Below, one piece after another: positions 38,076 to 45,329 of a DNA stretch of 64,000 nucleotides. Numbering within the stretch: position 1 is the stretch's first letter; every line of letters begins with the position of its first letter. The stretch lies in assembly GCF_001657485.1 (NCBI RefSeq), contig NZ_LXFU01000027.1, positions 209,570-273,569 on the forward strand, in the 5' to 3' direction. The notes under the pieces are model-generated. The model was given only the letters and a program-made list of their open reading frames with translations. It did not search any database and had not been told where the DNA came from. The stretch comes from Rhizobium sp. WYCCWR10014 (GTDB taxonomy: Bacteria; Pseudomonadota; Alphaproteobacteria; Rhizobiales; Rhizobiaceae). The translations under genes and the position numbers were made by a program.

Positions 38076-38671
38076 TTCGCCTTCTCATCCCCAGGCAGAA
38101 CATATTCAGTCCCCTCCCAGGGCGACATAAAGTCGAAGTTGCGGAATTCCTGCTTCAGCTCGACCGGCTCGTAGACGACTCGCTTTGCCGCGTCGTCGTA
38201 ACGCACTTCGACAAAACCGGTGGTCGGGAAGTCCTTGCGCAGCGGATGGCCTTCGAAGCCGTAGTCGGTCAGGATGCGGCGCAGGTCCGGATGGCCGGTG
38301 AAGAGCACGCCGTACATGTCCCAGGTCTCGCGCTCGAACCAGTCGGCGCCGGGATAGACGGGGCAGGCCGACGGGACCGGCGTATCTTCATCCGTTGCGA
38401 CCTTGACGCGGATGCGCAGGTTCTTCTTCGGCGACAGCAGGTGGTAGACGACGTCGAAACGCAGCTCACGCTGCGGCCAGTCGACCCCGCAAATATCGAT
38501 CAGGTTGACGAAAACGCATTTGGCGTCGTCGCGCAGGAAGGTCAGAAGCGCGACCAGGTTTTCACCCGTCGTCGTCAGCGTCAGCTCGCCATACTTCATC
38601 TGCGATGCGGCGATCAGGTTGCCGCGCGCTTCGCCAAGGTAGGACGCAAGCTCAGTCAGGGCTTCACTCAT
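38069..38671 (-). CDS. nuoC: NADH-quinone oxidoreductase subunit C
   Basis: The 200-aa 30-kDa-type peripheral subunit of complex I. The family signature [41 protein letters not shown] region occupies about 113-150. It supports the NuoB/NuoD quinone module. The stop codon lies inside the heptad repeats, so the extreme C-terminus may have been altered by their arrival. Confidence 0.95.
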   Translation of the reverse strand: MSEALTELASYLGEARGNLIAASQMKYGELTLTTTGENLVALLTFLRDDAKCVFVNLIDICGVDWPQRELRFDVVYHLLSPKKNLRIRVKVATDEDTPVPSACPVYPGADWFERETWDMYGVLFTGHPDLRRILTDYGFEGHPLRKDFPTTGFVEVRYDDAAKRVVYEPVELKQEFRNFDFMSPWEGTEYVLPGDEKAKQ

Positions 38672-38689
38672 ATGCCTTGTCCTTAACCC

Positions 38690-39274
38690 TTAGCGTTCGA
38701 TCGTGCCGGTACGCCGGATCTTCTTCTGCAGCAAAAGCACGCCGTAAAGCAGCGCCTCTGCCGTGGGGGGACAGCCCGGCACGTAGATGTCGATCGGCAC
38801 GATGCGGTCACAGCCGCGCACTACCGAATAGGAATAGTGATAATAGCCGCCGCCATTGGCGCAGGAGCCCATCGAGATGACATAACGCGGCTCGGGCATC
38901 TGGTCGTAGACCTTGCGCAGCGCCGGCGCCATCTTGTTGGTCAGCGTGCCGGCGACGATCATCACGTCGGACTGGCGCGGCGAGGCGCGTGGCGCAAAGC
39001 CGAAGCGCTCGACGTCATAACGCGGCATGGACAGCTGCATCATTTCGACAGCGCAGCAGGCAAGACCGAAGGTCATCCACATCAGTGAGCCGGTGCGGGC
39101 CCAGTTGATCAGTTCGTCGGTCGAGGTAACGAGGAAACCCTTGTCGGCAAGCTCATTGTTGATCTCGCCGAAAAATGGGTCGTTGCTGCCGATGGGCTTG
39201 CCGGTCGAGGGATCGATAATCCCCTTCGGCTGCTGGGCAACAAGCGGCTGATTGCTCACAGGGGCTACTCCCAT
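38690..39274 (-). CDS. nuoB: NADH-quinone oxidoreductase subunit B
   Basis: The 194-aa subunit carries cluster N2, the last [4Fe-4S] site before quinone, with the tandem cysteines in [11 protein letters not shown] (about 66-76), [12 protein letters not shown] and [18 protein letters not shown] 39274 lies inside the nuoA reading frame (10-base overlap), with GGGAG just upstream, indicating translational coupling. Confidence 0.96.
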   Translation of the reverse strand: MGVAPVSNQPLVAQQPKGIIDPSTGKPIGSNDPFFGEINNELADKGFLVTSTDELINWARTGSLMWMTFGLACCAVEMMQLSMPRYDVERFGFAPRASPRQSDVMIVAGTLTNKMAPALRKVYDQMPEPRYVISMGSCANGGGYYHYSYSVVRGCDRIVPIDIYVPGCPPTAEALLYGVLLLQKKIRRTGTIER

Positions 39275-39630
39275 TCCAGGGCTCCCTTCTTCCATTCATA
39301 GATAAAGCCGATGGTCAGCACGAGAAGGAAGACCATCATGGACCAGAAGCCGAACCAGCCGATGGCGCCGAAGGAGACGGCCCAGGGGAAGAGGAAGGCG
39401 ACTTCGAGGTCGAAGATGATGAAGAGGATCGACACGAGGTAGAAACGGATGTCGAACTTCATGCGGGCGTCGTCGAAAGCGTTGAAGCCGCATTCGTAAG
39501 CCGAGAGCTTTTCCGAATCAGGCGCTTTGAAAGCCACGGCGAACGGCGCAATGAGCAGCGCCAAGCCGATAACGAGCGCAATAGCAATGAAGATAGCGAT
39601 CGGAATATAAGAACTGAGTAGTTCAGTCAT
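39265..39630 (-). CDS. nuoA: NADH-quinone oxidoreductase subunit A
   Basis: The 121-aa membrane subunit has three helices and the conserved loop [39 protein letters not shown] (about 44-83), which contacts the quinone cavity. It is the first gene of the nuo operon. Starts at 39633 or 39639 are also possible. A nested hairpin lies immediately upstream of the ribosome-binding site. Confidence 0.95.
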   Translation of the reverse strand: MTELLSSYIPIAIFIAIALVIGLALLIAPFAVAFKAPDSEKLSAYECGFNAFDDARMKFDIRFYLVSILFIIFDLEVAFLFPWAVSFGAIGWFGFWSMMVFLLVLTIGFIYEWKKGALEWE

Positions 39631-39644
39631 CATGTTCATCCCTG

Positions 39645-39690
39645 CTTGCCGGAGACGCCAGGCGGCGCATTTGGGCAAATGCCCGGCAAG
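39645..39690 (-). promoter_or_regulatory. Nested hairpin in the nuoA leader
   Basis: An outer 8-bp stem CTTGCCGG / CCGGCAAG encloses a perfect inner stem GCATTTG / CAAATGC. It ends about 15 bases before the nuoA start. It could control mRNA stability or translation; no known riboswitch family is recognised. Confidence 0.4.
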
Positions 39691-39876
39691 CGAACGTGCG
39701 TTGCAACAAGCCGTGGTTAGCGCAGCCGAGGCCCCGGCGCAAGACTTTTACAGAGGCAATTCGACGCGTGTCGGGCGGACATTATCAAGCAGATGCAACG
39801 ATGTCGCGACAAATCCGTGCAAGCCGTTTGAACCTGCATGGCTGACCACTGGAAACTGCATGGCTTTTGGAAGAAA

Positions 39877-39953
39877 TGGCGCGAGTGACGGGGCTCGAAC
39901 CCGCGACCTCCGGCGTGACAGGCCGGCACTCTAACCGACTGAGCTACACCCGC
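39877..39953 (-). tRNA. tRNA-Asp (GTC), copy 1
   Basis: On the minus strand a 77-nt cloverleaf starts GCGGGTG and ends with an encoded CCA. The anticodon loop CTGTCAC gives GTC, which reads Asp codons. The T-loop GTTCGAGCC is canonical and the acceptor stem has one G-T pair. Confidence 0.95.
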
Positions 39954-40038
39954 GCATTGATCGGCCACTTTGCGGCCGCGAGGATGAAAAGAACCGGACA
40001 AACGACAAATCGCATTTGCGTTTTACAAAGACTTGAAA

Positions 40039-40115
40039 TGGCGCGAGTGACGGGGCTCGAACCCGCGACCTCCGGCGTGACAGGCCGGCACTCTAACCAA
40101 CTGAGCTACACCCGC
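40039..40115 (-). tRNA. tRNA-Asp (GTC), copy 2
   Basis: A second 77-nt tRNA-Asp on the minus strand, differing from copy 1 at a single D-loop position (C on the minus strand in copy 1, T here). CCA is encoded. The two genes are 85 bases apart in tandem. Confidence 0.95.
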
Positions 40116-40520
40116 AATTCATTTCAAGCAGTCCGGATGCCTTCGCACCCTCTCCAAAACGGCTGCCCGTTTCGATGAGCGGCTAACTACGGGGTTCGCC
40201 TTTTAGTGTCAAGCAGGTTTGGAGACAAAACCATGACAGTCTGCGAATTGTTTCGGCGGGTTGGGCGCCATACGAACAAAAGCCGCCACTTCCGTCTTCC
40301 GCAGCCATGGTCAGGCCCAGACACAGCGCCTTCAAAACGGAGATGCTCGCCGCCCTCCCCCTTACTTTTCCACAGCCGAACCGAGCCTGAGCGGCATTGC
40401 AAGACAGGGGACCACCAACAAAAAAATCAAAAAATCTTCACAAACACTCTTGCGGTTTTGCCGCGATCCGCATAGATCACGGCCACCAACGCGGCAGGCC
40501 GATCCGGCTTCGTTTGCGAT
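40116..40520. other. Gap between tRNA-Asp and tRNA-Val
   Basis: About 400 bases with no credible gene. It contains an A-rich tract (about 40420-40440) and probably the tRNA promoters. No repeat or terminator of note is seen. Confidence 0.4.
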
Positions 40521-40596
40521 GGGCGATTAGCTCAGTTGGTAGAGCGCCTCGTTTACACCGAGGATGTCGGGAGTTCGAGTCTCTCATCGCCCACCA
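40521..40596 (+). tRNA. tRNA-Val (TAC)
   Basis: A 76-nt cloverleaf GGGCGATTAGCTCAG... with anticodon loop TTTACAC, giving TAC for Val GUA codons. The T-arm GTTCGAGTC and encoded CCA at 40594-40596 are present. Confidence 0.95.
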
Positions 40597-40696
40597 TTTG
40601 CAACTTTCCTGCAACATGTTCATCAGAGTTAGACTCCCGAATTAGCTCGCTAATCCGGTCAGGATCTGCGCAAGATGTTTTGTCAGGAGACACCTC

Positions 40697-41095
40697 ATGA
40701 AAACCGTTGCCATCATCTCTACGCTGCTTCTCGCCAGCGTGGCTGCGCCGCCGTGCATTGCCAGAGAGCCGGCGCAAGAGGTGTTCCTATCTGCCGGGGA
40801 TCAGACGATCACGACATCGGGAGAAACCCCCGCGCGAGAAGCCAGAACATATCTCCTGCGAATGCGGTCCGATCTGCCGATTAATTTTTCGGTCGATGCA
40901 GACAATTCAGCCTGCAGCTTGGAAATCAGCAAAGCCAGCCAGCGCGGCGTCTTAAGCACCATCAGCCGATTCCCCGCGTCTTTCAGAGACAGCGGTCAAA
41001 GTGGCGATAAATATACGTTTTCGTTTTTCCAAAACCGCGTTTCATTTATGAGTGGCGCCCGGTGCGCCTTCTCATTTTCTCTTACGCAGATGTGA
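40697..41095 (+). CDS. Small secreted protein of unknown function
   Basis: The 132-aa product has a clear signal peptide (about 1-22, hydrophobic core TLLLASVAAP). The mature part has two cysteines (about C69 and C122) that may form a disulfide. AGGAGA lies seven bases before the ATG. I do not recognise the family. The last 13 codons (SGARCAFSFSLTQM) and the following 30 bases have a second copy about 660 bp downstream. It is downstream of tRNA-Val in the same direction. Confidence 0.65.
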   Translation: MKTVAIISTLLLASVAAPPCIAREPAQEVFLSAGDQTITTSGETPAREARTYLLRMRSDLPINFSVDADNSACSLEISKASQRGVLSTISRFPASFRDSGQSGDKYTFSFFQNRVSFMSGARCAFSFSLTQM

Positions 41096-41122
41096 CTGTG
41101 TGATTGGGGTGATGGGCATCCC
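41053..41122 (+). repeat. 70-bp duplicated 3' module, copy A
   Basis: It covers the last codons of the secreted-protein gene and its 3' flank. It aligns without gaps to 41713-41782 with 56 of 70 positions identical by my count. Identity continues past the stop codon into non-coding sequence. Confidence 0.75.
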
Positions 41123-41488
41123 TCGCCGTTTGGAGGACGCTCACCGTCTGCCATTTCACGGCGATTACATCCTGCCCATCGGTTCGTCACGACTCTCCGT
41201 ATCCGGTGAACCGGCGGACGGATTCCCCGTGCGGCGGCACACCACGGTCCGAGTTCTGGGCAGGACTGCGTTCTCGAGGCAGCATGCGGCAAGACGTTCC
41301 GGCGCAGCAAGGCGTACATCCCGGCAGCTTCAGATGCGCGCCGTCCCGCCAGCGCTCCATAAAGCGGACCACTCCCAGCCGGCGCGCCACCTCCTATTGG
41401 GCGAATGGATAGGGGTCGGCAAAAGTGGGAGAATTCGCCGCCCGGAAAGTCTCCGCGTTTGAAGGTTCATCACGCCTGGAGGTGTGCC
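41123..41488. other. Gap between duplicated modules
   Basis: About 365 bases. Overlapping open frames exist on both strands but show no recognisable motif, signal or good ribosome-binding site, apart from the one for the next gene. Confidence 0.4.
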
Positions 41489-41755
41489 ATGACGACCCTG
41501 CGCTCAGTATTGACGCTGTGCATCGCGATTGCCCTCGGCGCGCCAAGTGCCACATACGTCACCCTGCCCGGATATGCATTCAAGACGAATCCGACATGCC
41601 AGCGCCACGAACCAAAGACGAAATTCGACAAGAGGTGCGACTGGCCGAGAGTGGGCTTCAAGGACTTTACGCCCCCGCTTGTGACCGTGCTTGGGATCTG
41701 AGGACCTTGGAATGGCGCCGGATGCGCTTTCTTATTTTCTCCGACTAAGATGTGA
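41489..41755 (+). pseudogene. Degenerate small secreted protein with in-frame stop
   Basis: ATG 41489 follows GGAGG at good spacing and starts a signal peptide (about 1-21). The frame stops at TGA 41699-41701 after 70 aa. It then remains open for 17 more codons to TGA 41753-41755, encoding GAGCAFLFSPTKM, which matches the C-terminus SGARCAFSFSLTQM of the 132-aa secreted protein upstream. The simplest reading is a shortened, decayed paralogue truncated by the internal TGA. A functional 70-aa product cannot be excluded. Confidence 0.5.
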
Positions 41756-41782
41756 GAGCGTGATCGGGGTAATGAGCATCCC
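41713..41782 (+). repeat. 70-bp duplicated 3' module, copy B
   Basis: Partner of 41053-41122 (80 percent identical by my count, no gaps). It covers the tail of the degenerate secreted-protein frame and its 3' flank, and lies about 30 bases from the end of the convergent peroxidase gene. Confidence 0.75.
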
Positions 41783-41812
41783 GCTGTCTGGTCGGTGCTC
41801 ATCGCCCACCGT

Positions 41813-42373
41813 TCATCCCTTCGCCAGTTCTTTATCCACAGCGGAAACAAGTCGCGAATCGTCGGCCGTCACATCGGGGGCGAATCGGGCAGCGACTTTG
41901 CCGTCGCGGCCGATCAGGAATTTTTCGAAGTTCCAGAGGATGTCGTCCTCGTCGCCGCCTGTCATGCCGTGGGATTTCAGGCGTTCGCGCATCGGGCCGT
42001 CGCCCGTCGTCGCGACACCCGACTTGGTCAGTTGCCGGTAAAGCGGGTGCTGGGCTTCGCCCTTGACCGAGATCTTCGAGAAGATCGGAAAGGTGACGTC
42101 ATAGGTGCTGGTGCAAAAATCGAGGATCTCGGCGTCGGTGCCCGGCTCCTGGCCCTTGAAATCGTTGGCGGGAAACGCGGCGATGACGAAGCCGCGCTCG
42201 CGCTTTTCCCCATAAAGCTTTTCCAACCCCTCATATTGGACCGTCAGCCCACATTTCGAGGCGACATTGACGACCAGGAGCACCCTGCCCTTGTATTCGT
42301 TGAGCGTGGTCTCACGACCATCCACAGTCTTGACCGGGATATCCAGCACGTTGCCCGTCACGGGAACCTCCAA
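41813..42373 (-). CDS. Glutathione peroxidase family protein
   Basis: The 186-aa thioredoxin-fold peroxidase reduces hydroperoxides. Catalytic residues are visible: Cys in NVASKCGLTVQYEGLEKLY (about residue 41), Gln in FKGQEPG (about 75) and Trp-Asn in ILWNFEKF (about 145). The usual CGFT reads CGLT. There is no signal peptide, so it is cytoplasmic. Bacterial members often use thioredoxin rather than glutathione. Confidence 0.92.
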   Translation of the reverse strand: MEVPVTGNVLDIPVKTVDGRETTLNEYKGRVLLVVNVASKCGLTVQYEGLEKLYGEKRERGFVIAAFPANDFKGQEPGTDAEILDFCTSTYDVTFPIFSKISVKGEAQHPLYRQLTKSGVATTGDGPMRERLKSHGMTGGDEDDILWNFEKFLIGRDGKVAARFAPDVTADDSRLVSAVDKELAKG

Positions 42374-42495
42374 TTTCGTAAGGATATGGTTCGCCCAAGC
42401 TTAGCGATATCGCCGCCGTTGTCATCAGCGTCGAGATCAACTCGGCTTCCACAGGACGCCGGTGCGGCTTCCTGCCGCACCGGGCCCTCAGCACC

Positions 42496-42849
42496 TCAGG
42501 CGGGAGACGTTTCCTTCACGTCGTCGAGCAGGAAGTGCACGACGAGATAATCCGTCTTGTAGTGGCGGCCACTGTCCGACACGGAATCGACGCTGCCGCC
42601 GTCCTTCGGGTGCCAGGCGTGGTAATGGGGATTGGTGGTGATCAGCGTGATGGCCTTGCCATCTCTTTCGCCAAGCCGGAAGCGCATCTCGGCGAGCGGC
42701 CAGATCCGCTCGTAATCCTGCATGGTGATTCGCGCCTTCAGCGCCTTGCGCTGCAGCGGCGCTTCGCCGGCCTCGGCTGGTGTTTCCAACATCACCTCCT
42801 CAGCTCCGCTGATGATGGCGTTGAATTCTTCAGGCCACATGCGTCTCAT
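42496..42849 (-). CDS. Hypothetical protein, 117 aa
   Basis: The start is well supported: GGGAGGAG lies 8-9 bases before the ATG at 42849. The product is soluble, mixed alpha/beta, rich in Glu/Arg and His in the middle (NPHYHAWHPKDGG). No family is recognised. It is 122 bases upstream of the glutathione peroxidase gene in the same direction, so a shared transcript is possible. Confidence 0.6.
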   Translation of the reverse strand: MRRMWPEEFNAIISGAEEVMLETPAEAGEAPLQRKALKARITMQDYERIWPLAEMRFRLGERDGKAITLITTNPHYHAWHPKDGGSVDSVSDSGRHYKTDYLVVHFLLDDVKETSPA

Positions 42850-43014
42850 GAAATCGCTCCTCCCGAGGCTTTTTCGTCAGTTCACAGATGGAACTTAGCG
42901 GTTTGTTCGAAAGAAGCAAATTCCTGTCATGCGGTTGTCATCGGTGTCGGCTGCTCCTACCTTCCCCTCGAACCGCATCAGGGCCGTCAGTCGCCCGCAA
43001 TCCCGAGATCAGAG

Positions 43015-43620
43015 ATGAAGACACGTGAAGACAGGCAGGCGCTCCGGGCGAGCATGCCGCGCACTCCGCTCAGCGCCCATCATATGGAAAACGCCCGGCT
43101 ACTGCCGGATCGCGGCGAATTGCTTTATCGGATTCCGAACGGCGGCATAGGCGTCGAGGTCGGGGCAGCCTTCGGCCAATATACGGCTGAGATCCTGGAA
43201 AAGAATCGCCCGGCGCAGCTCTACCTCATCGATCCCTGGTCGATGGATCGCTACAGCTCCGGGCTCGACTCGATCCACACGAATTTCGCCGCCGAGATCG
43301 AGGCTGGCCGGCTGCACCTGATGCAGGGCACATCGCTCGAGAAGCTTGCCGAATTCGAGGACGATTTCCTCGACTGGGCCTATATCGATACCGATCATTC
43401 CTTCGAGCTCACCTGGCAGGAGCTCCTGCTCTGCGAAAAGAAGGTCAAGCGGACGGGGCGTATTGCCGGGCATGATTTCTGCACGGGCAATACGGTCAAG
43501 CCGATCGTCTATGGTGTCGTCGAGGCGGTCACCAAGTTCTGCAAGGATTACGGCTGGCAATTCGAGTTCCTGACGGTCGAATCGCACGCGCATTTTTCCT
43601 ATTGCCTGAAGCGGCTCTGA
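43015..43620 (+). CDS. Class I SAM-dependent methyltransferase
   Basis: A 201-aa protein with the Rossmann-like SAM-binding motif I VEVGAAFGQYTAEIL (about 47-61), acidic motif II LYLIDPWS and motif IV DWAYIDTDHSFE (about 121-132), resembling the Methyltransf_24 group. The substrate is unknown. The ATG at 43015 is a choice; the ATG at 43054 (MPRTPLSAHH) is equally plausible, as neither has a strong ribosome-binding site. The frame stays open far upstream, but that part is antisense to the 117-aa gene. Confidence 0.8.
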   Translation: MKTREDRQALRASMPRTPLSAHHMENARLLPDRGELLYRIPNGGIGVEVGAAFGQYTAEILEKNRPAQLYLIDPWSMDRYSSGLDSIHTNFAAEIEAGRLHLMQGTSLEKLAEFEDDFLDWAYIDTDHSFELTWQELLLCEKKVKRTGRIAGHDFCTGNTVKPIVYGVVEAVTKFCKDYGWQFEFLTVESHAHFSYCLKRL

Positions 43621-44022
43621 TCAGGCCTTGCCGGAATATTGCTCGTCGCTGACCTTTTCCATCCAGTCGACGTGATTGCCGTCCAGCGCCTCATGAATGG
43701 CGATGTGCGTCATCGCCGTATCCGGGGCAGCTCCGTGCCAATGTTTTTCGCCCGGCGCGAACCAGACGGTATCGCCGGCGCGGATCTCGCGGATGTCCTC
43801 TCCCCAGCTCTGGGCGAGACCCTTGCCTGATGTCACGATCAGCGTCTGGCCGAGCGGATGCGTATGCCAGGCCGTGCGGGCGCCGGGTTCGAAGGTCACG
43901 GAGACCGCCCTCGCCCGTGCCGGCGCCGGCGTTTCCATCAGCGGATCCTGGCGAACGGCGCCGGTGAAATAGTCGGCCGGTGGCTTCGTCGAGGGGCGAG
44001 AGCCGACGGGTTTGATCTCCAT
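43621..44022 (-). CDS. Cupin-domain protein
   Basis: The 133-aa product has the two cupin motifs: [22 protein letters not shown] (metal histidines near 53-56) and [16 protein letters not shown]. It resembles small YhhW/carboxymuconolactone-associated cupins, whose activities vary. The ATG at 44022 is chosen because AAAGGAAAG is five bases upstream. It ends against the convergent methyltransferase gene. Confidence 0.85.
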   Translation of the reverse strand: MEIKPVGSRPSTKPPADYFTGAVRQDPLMETPAPARARAVSVTFEPGARTAWHTHPLGQTLIVTSGKGLAQSWGEDIREIRAGDTVWFAPGEKHWHGAAPDTAMTHIAIHEALDGNHVDWMEKVSDEQYSGKA

Positions 44023-44150
44023 GATCTTTCCTTTTCCATCCATGCGGTTGAAGCCGTGTAGCAGAACGATATTTCATCGGGGCGACCAATCAAAGCCGGA
44101 TCGACAATTGCCGCAAAGTCACCCGGCTGATAGTGCCAGTGTCTTTCATC

Positions 44151-44244
44151 AGCGCGTCGCATCTTGCTTGAATCATGCGACGCGCTTTGGCTCTTTGTTT
44201 TTATGCATGTCGTTGTCCCCACACACATCCGGGCGACATACAGT
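44151..44244 (+). repeat. Dispersed intergenic palindromic repeat, copy 4 (degenerate)
   Basis: AGCGCGTCGCATC...GATGCGACGCGCTTTGG...ATGCATGTCGTT is retained, but the 3' hairpin loop has changed (CCCCACACACATCCGGG). It sits upstream of the aldo/keto reductase start. Confidence 0.65.
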
Positions 44245-44258
44245 AGGGAGGATTTTTC

Positions 44259-45245
44259 ATGAAACACCACGCTTTTGGCCGCATGCCCTTCACCGCCACC
44301 AATGTCGGCTTCGGCGCCTGGCAGATCGGCGGCTCCTGGGGTGATATCAGCGAGGCGGACGGACGCGCGGCGTTGAATGCCGCGCTCGATGCCGGCATGA
44401 CATTCATCGATACGGCGGATGTCTATGGCGACGGCCGCTCCGAAAAGATCATCGCCGACGTGCTGAAGACGCGTGGCGGCGAACGGCCGATGGTTGCCAC
44501 CAAGGCCGGCCGCCGCCTCAACCCGCATCTCGCCGAAGGCTACACAAAGGCTAATCTCGAAGGCTTCATCGACCGCAGCCTGACGAATCTTGCCGTCGAC
44601 AGCCTCGACCTCGTGCAGCTCCACTGCCCGCCGCGCGACGTGCTTTACCAGCCTGAGGTCTTCGAGGGCCTGAACGCGCTACAGGAGGCCGGCAAGATCA
44701 AGGGTTACGGCGTCAGCGTCGAGAAGGTCGAAGACGGGCTGAAGGCGATCGAATATCCCGGCGTCGTCAGCATCCAGATCATCTACAACATCTTCCGCCA
44801 GCGCCCCGACCATCTGTTCTTCCAGGAAGCGCGCCGGAGGAATGTGGCGATCATCGCCCGGGTGCCGCTCGCCAGCGGCCTTCTCTCCGGCAAGATCACC
44901 CGGGACACACATTTTGCCAGCGACGACCACCGCAATTTCAACCGCAACGGCGAAGCCTTCGATGTCGGCGAGACCTTTGCCGGCGTGCCCTTCGAGGTCG
45001 GTCTGCAGGCGGTGGAAGAGGTGCGCAAGCTGGTGCCCGAGGGCGCCACCATGGCTGCCTTCGCGCTCCGCTGGATCCTGATGAGCGATGCCATCACCGT
45101 CGTCATCCCCGGTGCACGCAATGCCGAGCAGGCCAAGGCCAACGCGGCCGCCTCCGAACTTGCGCCGCTTTCGGGCGATGTCATGGCGGCAACGCGCGAG
45201 ATCTACGAGCGGCTGATCGCGCCGCATGTGCATCAGCGCTGGTAG
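44259..45245 (+). CDS. Aldo/keto reductase
   Basis: The 328-aa (alpha/beta)8-barrel NADPH-dependent reductase has the catalytic Asp/Tyr of FIDTADVYGDGRSEKI (about 50-65), Lys in MVATKAGR (about 80-86) and the substrate-binding His in LVQLHCPP (about 113-120). The C-terminal cofactor site appears as VVIPGARNAEQAKAN. Substrates of this branch are broad. A strong hairpin follows the stop codon. Confidence 0.92.
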   Translation: MKHHAFGRMPFTATNVGFGAWQIGGSWGDISEADGRAALNAALDAGMTFIDTADVYGDGRSEKIIADVLKTRGGERPMVATKAGRRLNPHLAEGYTKANLEGFIDRSLTNLAVDSLDLVQLHCPPRDVLYQPEVFEGLNALQEAGKIKGYGVSVEKVEDGLKAIEYPGVVSIQIIYNIFRQRPDHLFFQEARRRNVAIIARVPLASGLLSGKITRDTHFASDDHRNFNRNGEAFDVGETFAGVPFEVGLQAVEEVRKLVPEGATMAAFALRWILMSDAITVVIPGARNAEQAKANAAASELAPLSGDVMAATREIYERLIAPHVHQRW

Positions 45246-45263
45246 GCCGTCCGACACTCCAAA

Positions 45264-45299
45264 ATGCAAATGGCCGGGTTTTCGCCCGGCCATTTGCAT
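45264..45299. terminator. Terminator-like hairpin between convergent genes
   Basis: A perfect 15-bp stem ATGCAAATGGCCGGG / CCCGGCCATTTGCAT with loop TTTTCG separates the aldo/keto reductase from the convergent phytase-like gene. No T-run follows, so it may act mainly as an RNA 3'-end stabiliser. Confidence 0.65.
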
Positions 45300-45329
45300 A
45301 TCGTCGATCCGTCAAGTCAGTTGGTGGGC

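Noticed and set aside
41187..41462. Overlapping open frames on both strands between the duplicated modules
   Set aside because: Arginine- and proline-rich shadow-like sequences without start signals or family resemblance.
42535..43014. N-terminal extension of the methyltransferase frame
   Set aside because: The in-frame upstream part is antisense to the 117-aa gene and shows no methyltransferase features; the domain fits fully after 43015.
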